A stretch of 12,081 nt of DNA, taken from assembly GCA_902806215.1 (NCBI GenBank), contig CADCVT010000289.1, forward strand, positions 1 to 12,081, written 5' to 3'. Shown here one piece after another: positions 11,496 through 12,081 of this stretch. The notes beneath the pieces are model-generated. The model did no database searches. It worked only from the letters and a program-made list of their open reading frames with translations, and was not told the origin of the DNA. How positions within the stretch are numbered: the stretch's first letter is position 1; each line of letters starts with the position of its first letter. Source of the stretch: an uncultured Solirubrobacteraceae bacterium (GTDB taxonomy: Bacteria; Actinomycetota; Thermoleophilia; Solirubrobacterales; Solirubrobacteraceae). The position numbers and the translations under genes are program-made.

Positions 11496-11765
11496 GTGAG
11501 CACCGCGAACCGCTACCGCTTCCGCACGCCTTCCACGGGGCGGGAGATCATCATGGAGGCCGAGTCCGGCCGGATCTACGTCGACCGCGAGACGGGCGAG
11601 GAGCTCGAGGTGGTCGGAAAGGTGCTTCCGCTCGCGCCGTCGAACTCCAACCTTCCATGGGCCGTCGAGAACCTCCGCTTCTGCGACTGGTGCGACCAGC
11701 TCGCCCAGAAGGACCTCAACGACTGCCCCACCTGCGGTCGGCGCATGGCGCCGGTCGCGCCGTAG
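11496..11765 (+). CDS. Small C4 zinc-ribbon protein
   Basis: This is an 89-residue protein. The frame is open far upstream, but that part only shadows the HD-GYP gene. The GTG at 11496 is chosen because of the -10 box seven bases before it and because GC-rich third positions begin there. The N-terminal half is a strand-rich stretch (YRFRTPSTGREIIM, GRIYVDRETGEELEVVGKV). The C-terminal half has C63-x2-C66 (FCDWCDQ) and C77-x2-C80 (CPTCGRR), which would bind one zinc. It could bind nucleic acid or a protein partner; no specific family is recognised. It follows the HD-GYP gene by 35 bases but appears to have its own promoter. Confidence 0.78.
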   Translation: MSTANRYRFRTPSTGREIIMEAESGRIYVDRETGEELEVVGKVLPLAPSNSNLPWAVENLRFCDWCDQLAQKDLNDCPTCGRRMAPVAP

Positions 11766-11768
11766 CCC

Positions 11769-11773
11769 GGAGG
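11769..11773 (+). promoter_or_regulatory. Ribosome binding site of the C-terminal lipoprotein gene
   Basis: GGAGG lies eight bases before GTG 11782, an ideal spacing. It fixes the start of the lipoprotein gene, which is within 16 bases of the zinc-ribbon stop. Confidence 0.75.
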
Positions 11774-11781
11774 CTCCTGCC

Positions 11782-12081
11782 GTGCGTCACCTGACGCTGC
11801 TCATGCTCTTCGCGCTCGCGCTCGTCGTGTCCGCGTGCGGCGGCGACGACGAGCTCGTCAGCGACCGCCCGAGCACCACCCCGAACCTGACGATCCCCGA
11901 CGCTCCCGCGGCCGAGGCCGGAGCGGACGACGCCGCCTCGACGACCTCGACCGACGAGGACGACGACACCTCCACGACGTCGACCGACGCCGACGAGGGC
12001 GCGGCCGACGCGCCGAGCGGCGCGACCGGCGGAGCGGCACCCGAGGCCCCCACCGGCGGCGCGACGCCACAGGCCCCCGCC
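11782..12081 (+). CDS. Lipoprotein with acidic and Thr/Ser-rich low-complexity region (3' end outside window)
   Basis: The frame is open to the window edge, giving 100 visible residues. The start is GTG 11782 with GGAGG eight bases upstream. The signal peptide MRHLTLLMLFALALVV is followed by the lipobox VSAC, with lipidated Cys 19, so the product is anchored on the outer face of the membrane. From residue 20 to the edge the sequence is low-complexity: an Asp/Glu-rich Thr/Ser stretch with two STTSTD units (about 53-68), then Gly/Ala/Pro repeats of the type APEAPTGGATPQAPA. Such a stretch is usually a flexible linker that carries a folded domain away from the membrane. The domain is beyond the window, so no function can be assigned. 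Confidence 0.82.
   Translation, partial: MRHLTLLMLFALALVVSACGGDDELVSDRPSTTPNLTIPDAPAAEAGADDAASTTSTDEDDDTSTTSTDADEGAADAPSGATGGAAPEAPTGGATPQAPA

Overview
The window is very GC-rich, with coding frames that use G or C at almost every third codon position and frequent GTG starts. Several genes carry a TAnnnT box 7-9 bases before the start codon, the usual sign of leaderless transcripts in actinobacteria. An aerobic cytochrome oxidase subunit III and the DUF4178/DUF2617/DUF4247/DUF350/spermidine-synthase-like cluster also fit a high-GC actinobacterium. The style resembles Thermoleophilia (Solirubrobacter/Conexibacter/Patulibacter type), but that placement is an inference.

Layout. (1) 1-1700: the 3' end of cytochrome c oxidase subunit III, an abutting 42-residue membrane protein, and an MFS transporter whose start is unclear. 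(2) 1701-2250: a gene-poor stretch holding a striking pair of tandem palindromes and a possibly frameshifted one-helix membrane protein on the minus strand. (3) 2251-6702: a seven-gene operon joined by 1-4 base overlaps or very short gaps: DUF4178 membrane protein, small helical protein, DUF2617, DUF4247 lipoprotein-like, type I membrane protein, DUF350, and a membrane-embedded spermidine-synthase-like enzyme. (4) 6707-7306: clpP on the minus strand, convergent with the operon by four bases. (5) 7371-8044: an SRPBCC/AHSA1 gene translationally coupled to an ArsR regulator. The clpP-SRPBCC intergenic region has two copies of one operator-like motif. (6) 8081-10294, minus strand: a GT4-type glycosyltransferase followed by a lipoprotein that fuses cytochrome c to a cupredoxin. 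(7) 10390-11460: a degenerate-receiver HD-GYP protein. (8) 11496-11765: a small zinc-ribbon protein. (9) 11782-end: the start of a low-complexity lipoprotein.

How the parts may work together. The operon at 2251-6702 is the best candidate for a poorly understood system. Most of its products look membrane-bound or exported, and its one recognisable enzyme is an aminopropyltransferase-like domain fused to seven or so membrane helices. This suggests an envelope-located small-molecule, lipid or protein modification, possibly linked to envelope stress; the substrate cannot be read from the sequence. The SRPBCC-ArsR pair looks autoregulated, and one of its two operators lies in the clpP leader, so the regulator may also act on clpP. 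No RNA genes, insertion sequences, CRISPR arrays or prophage genes were recognised.
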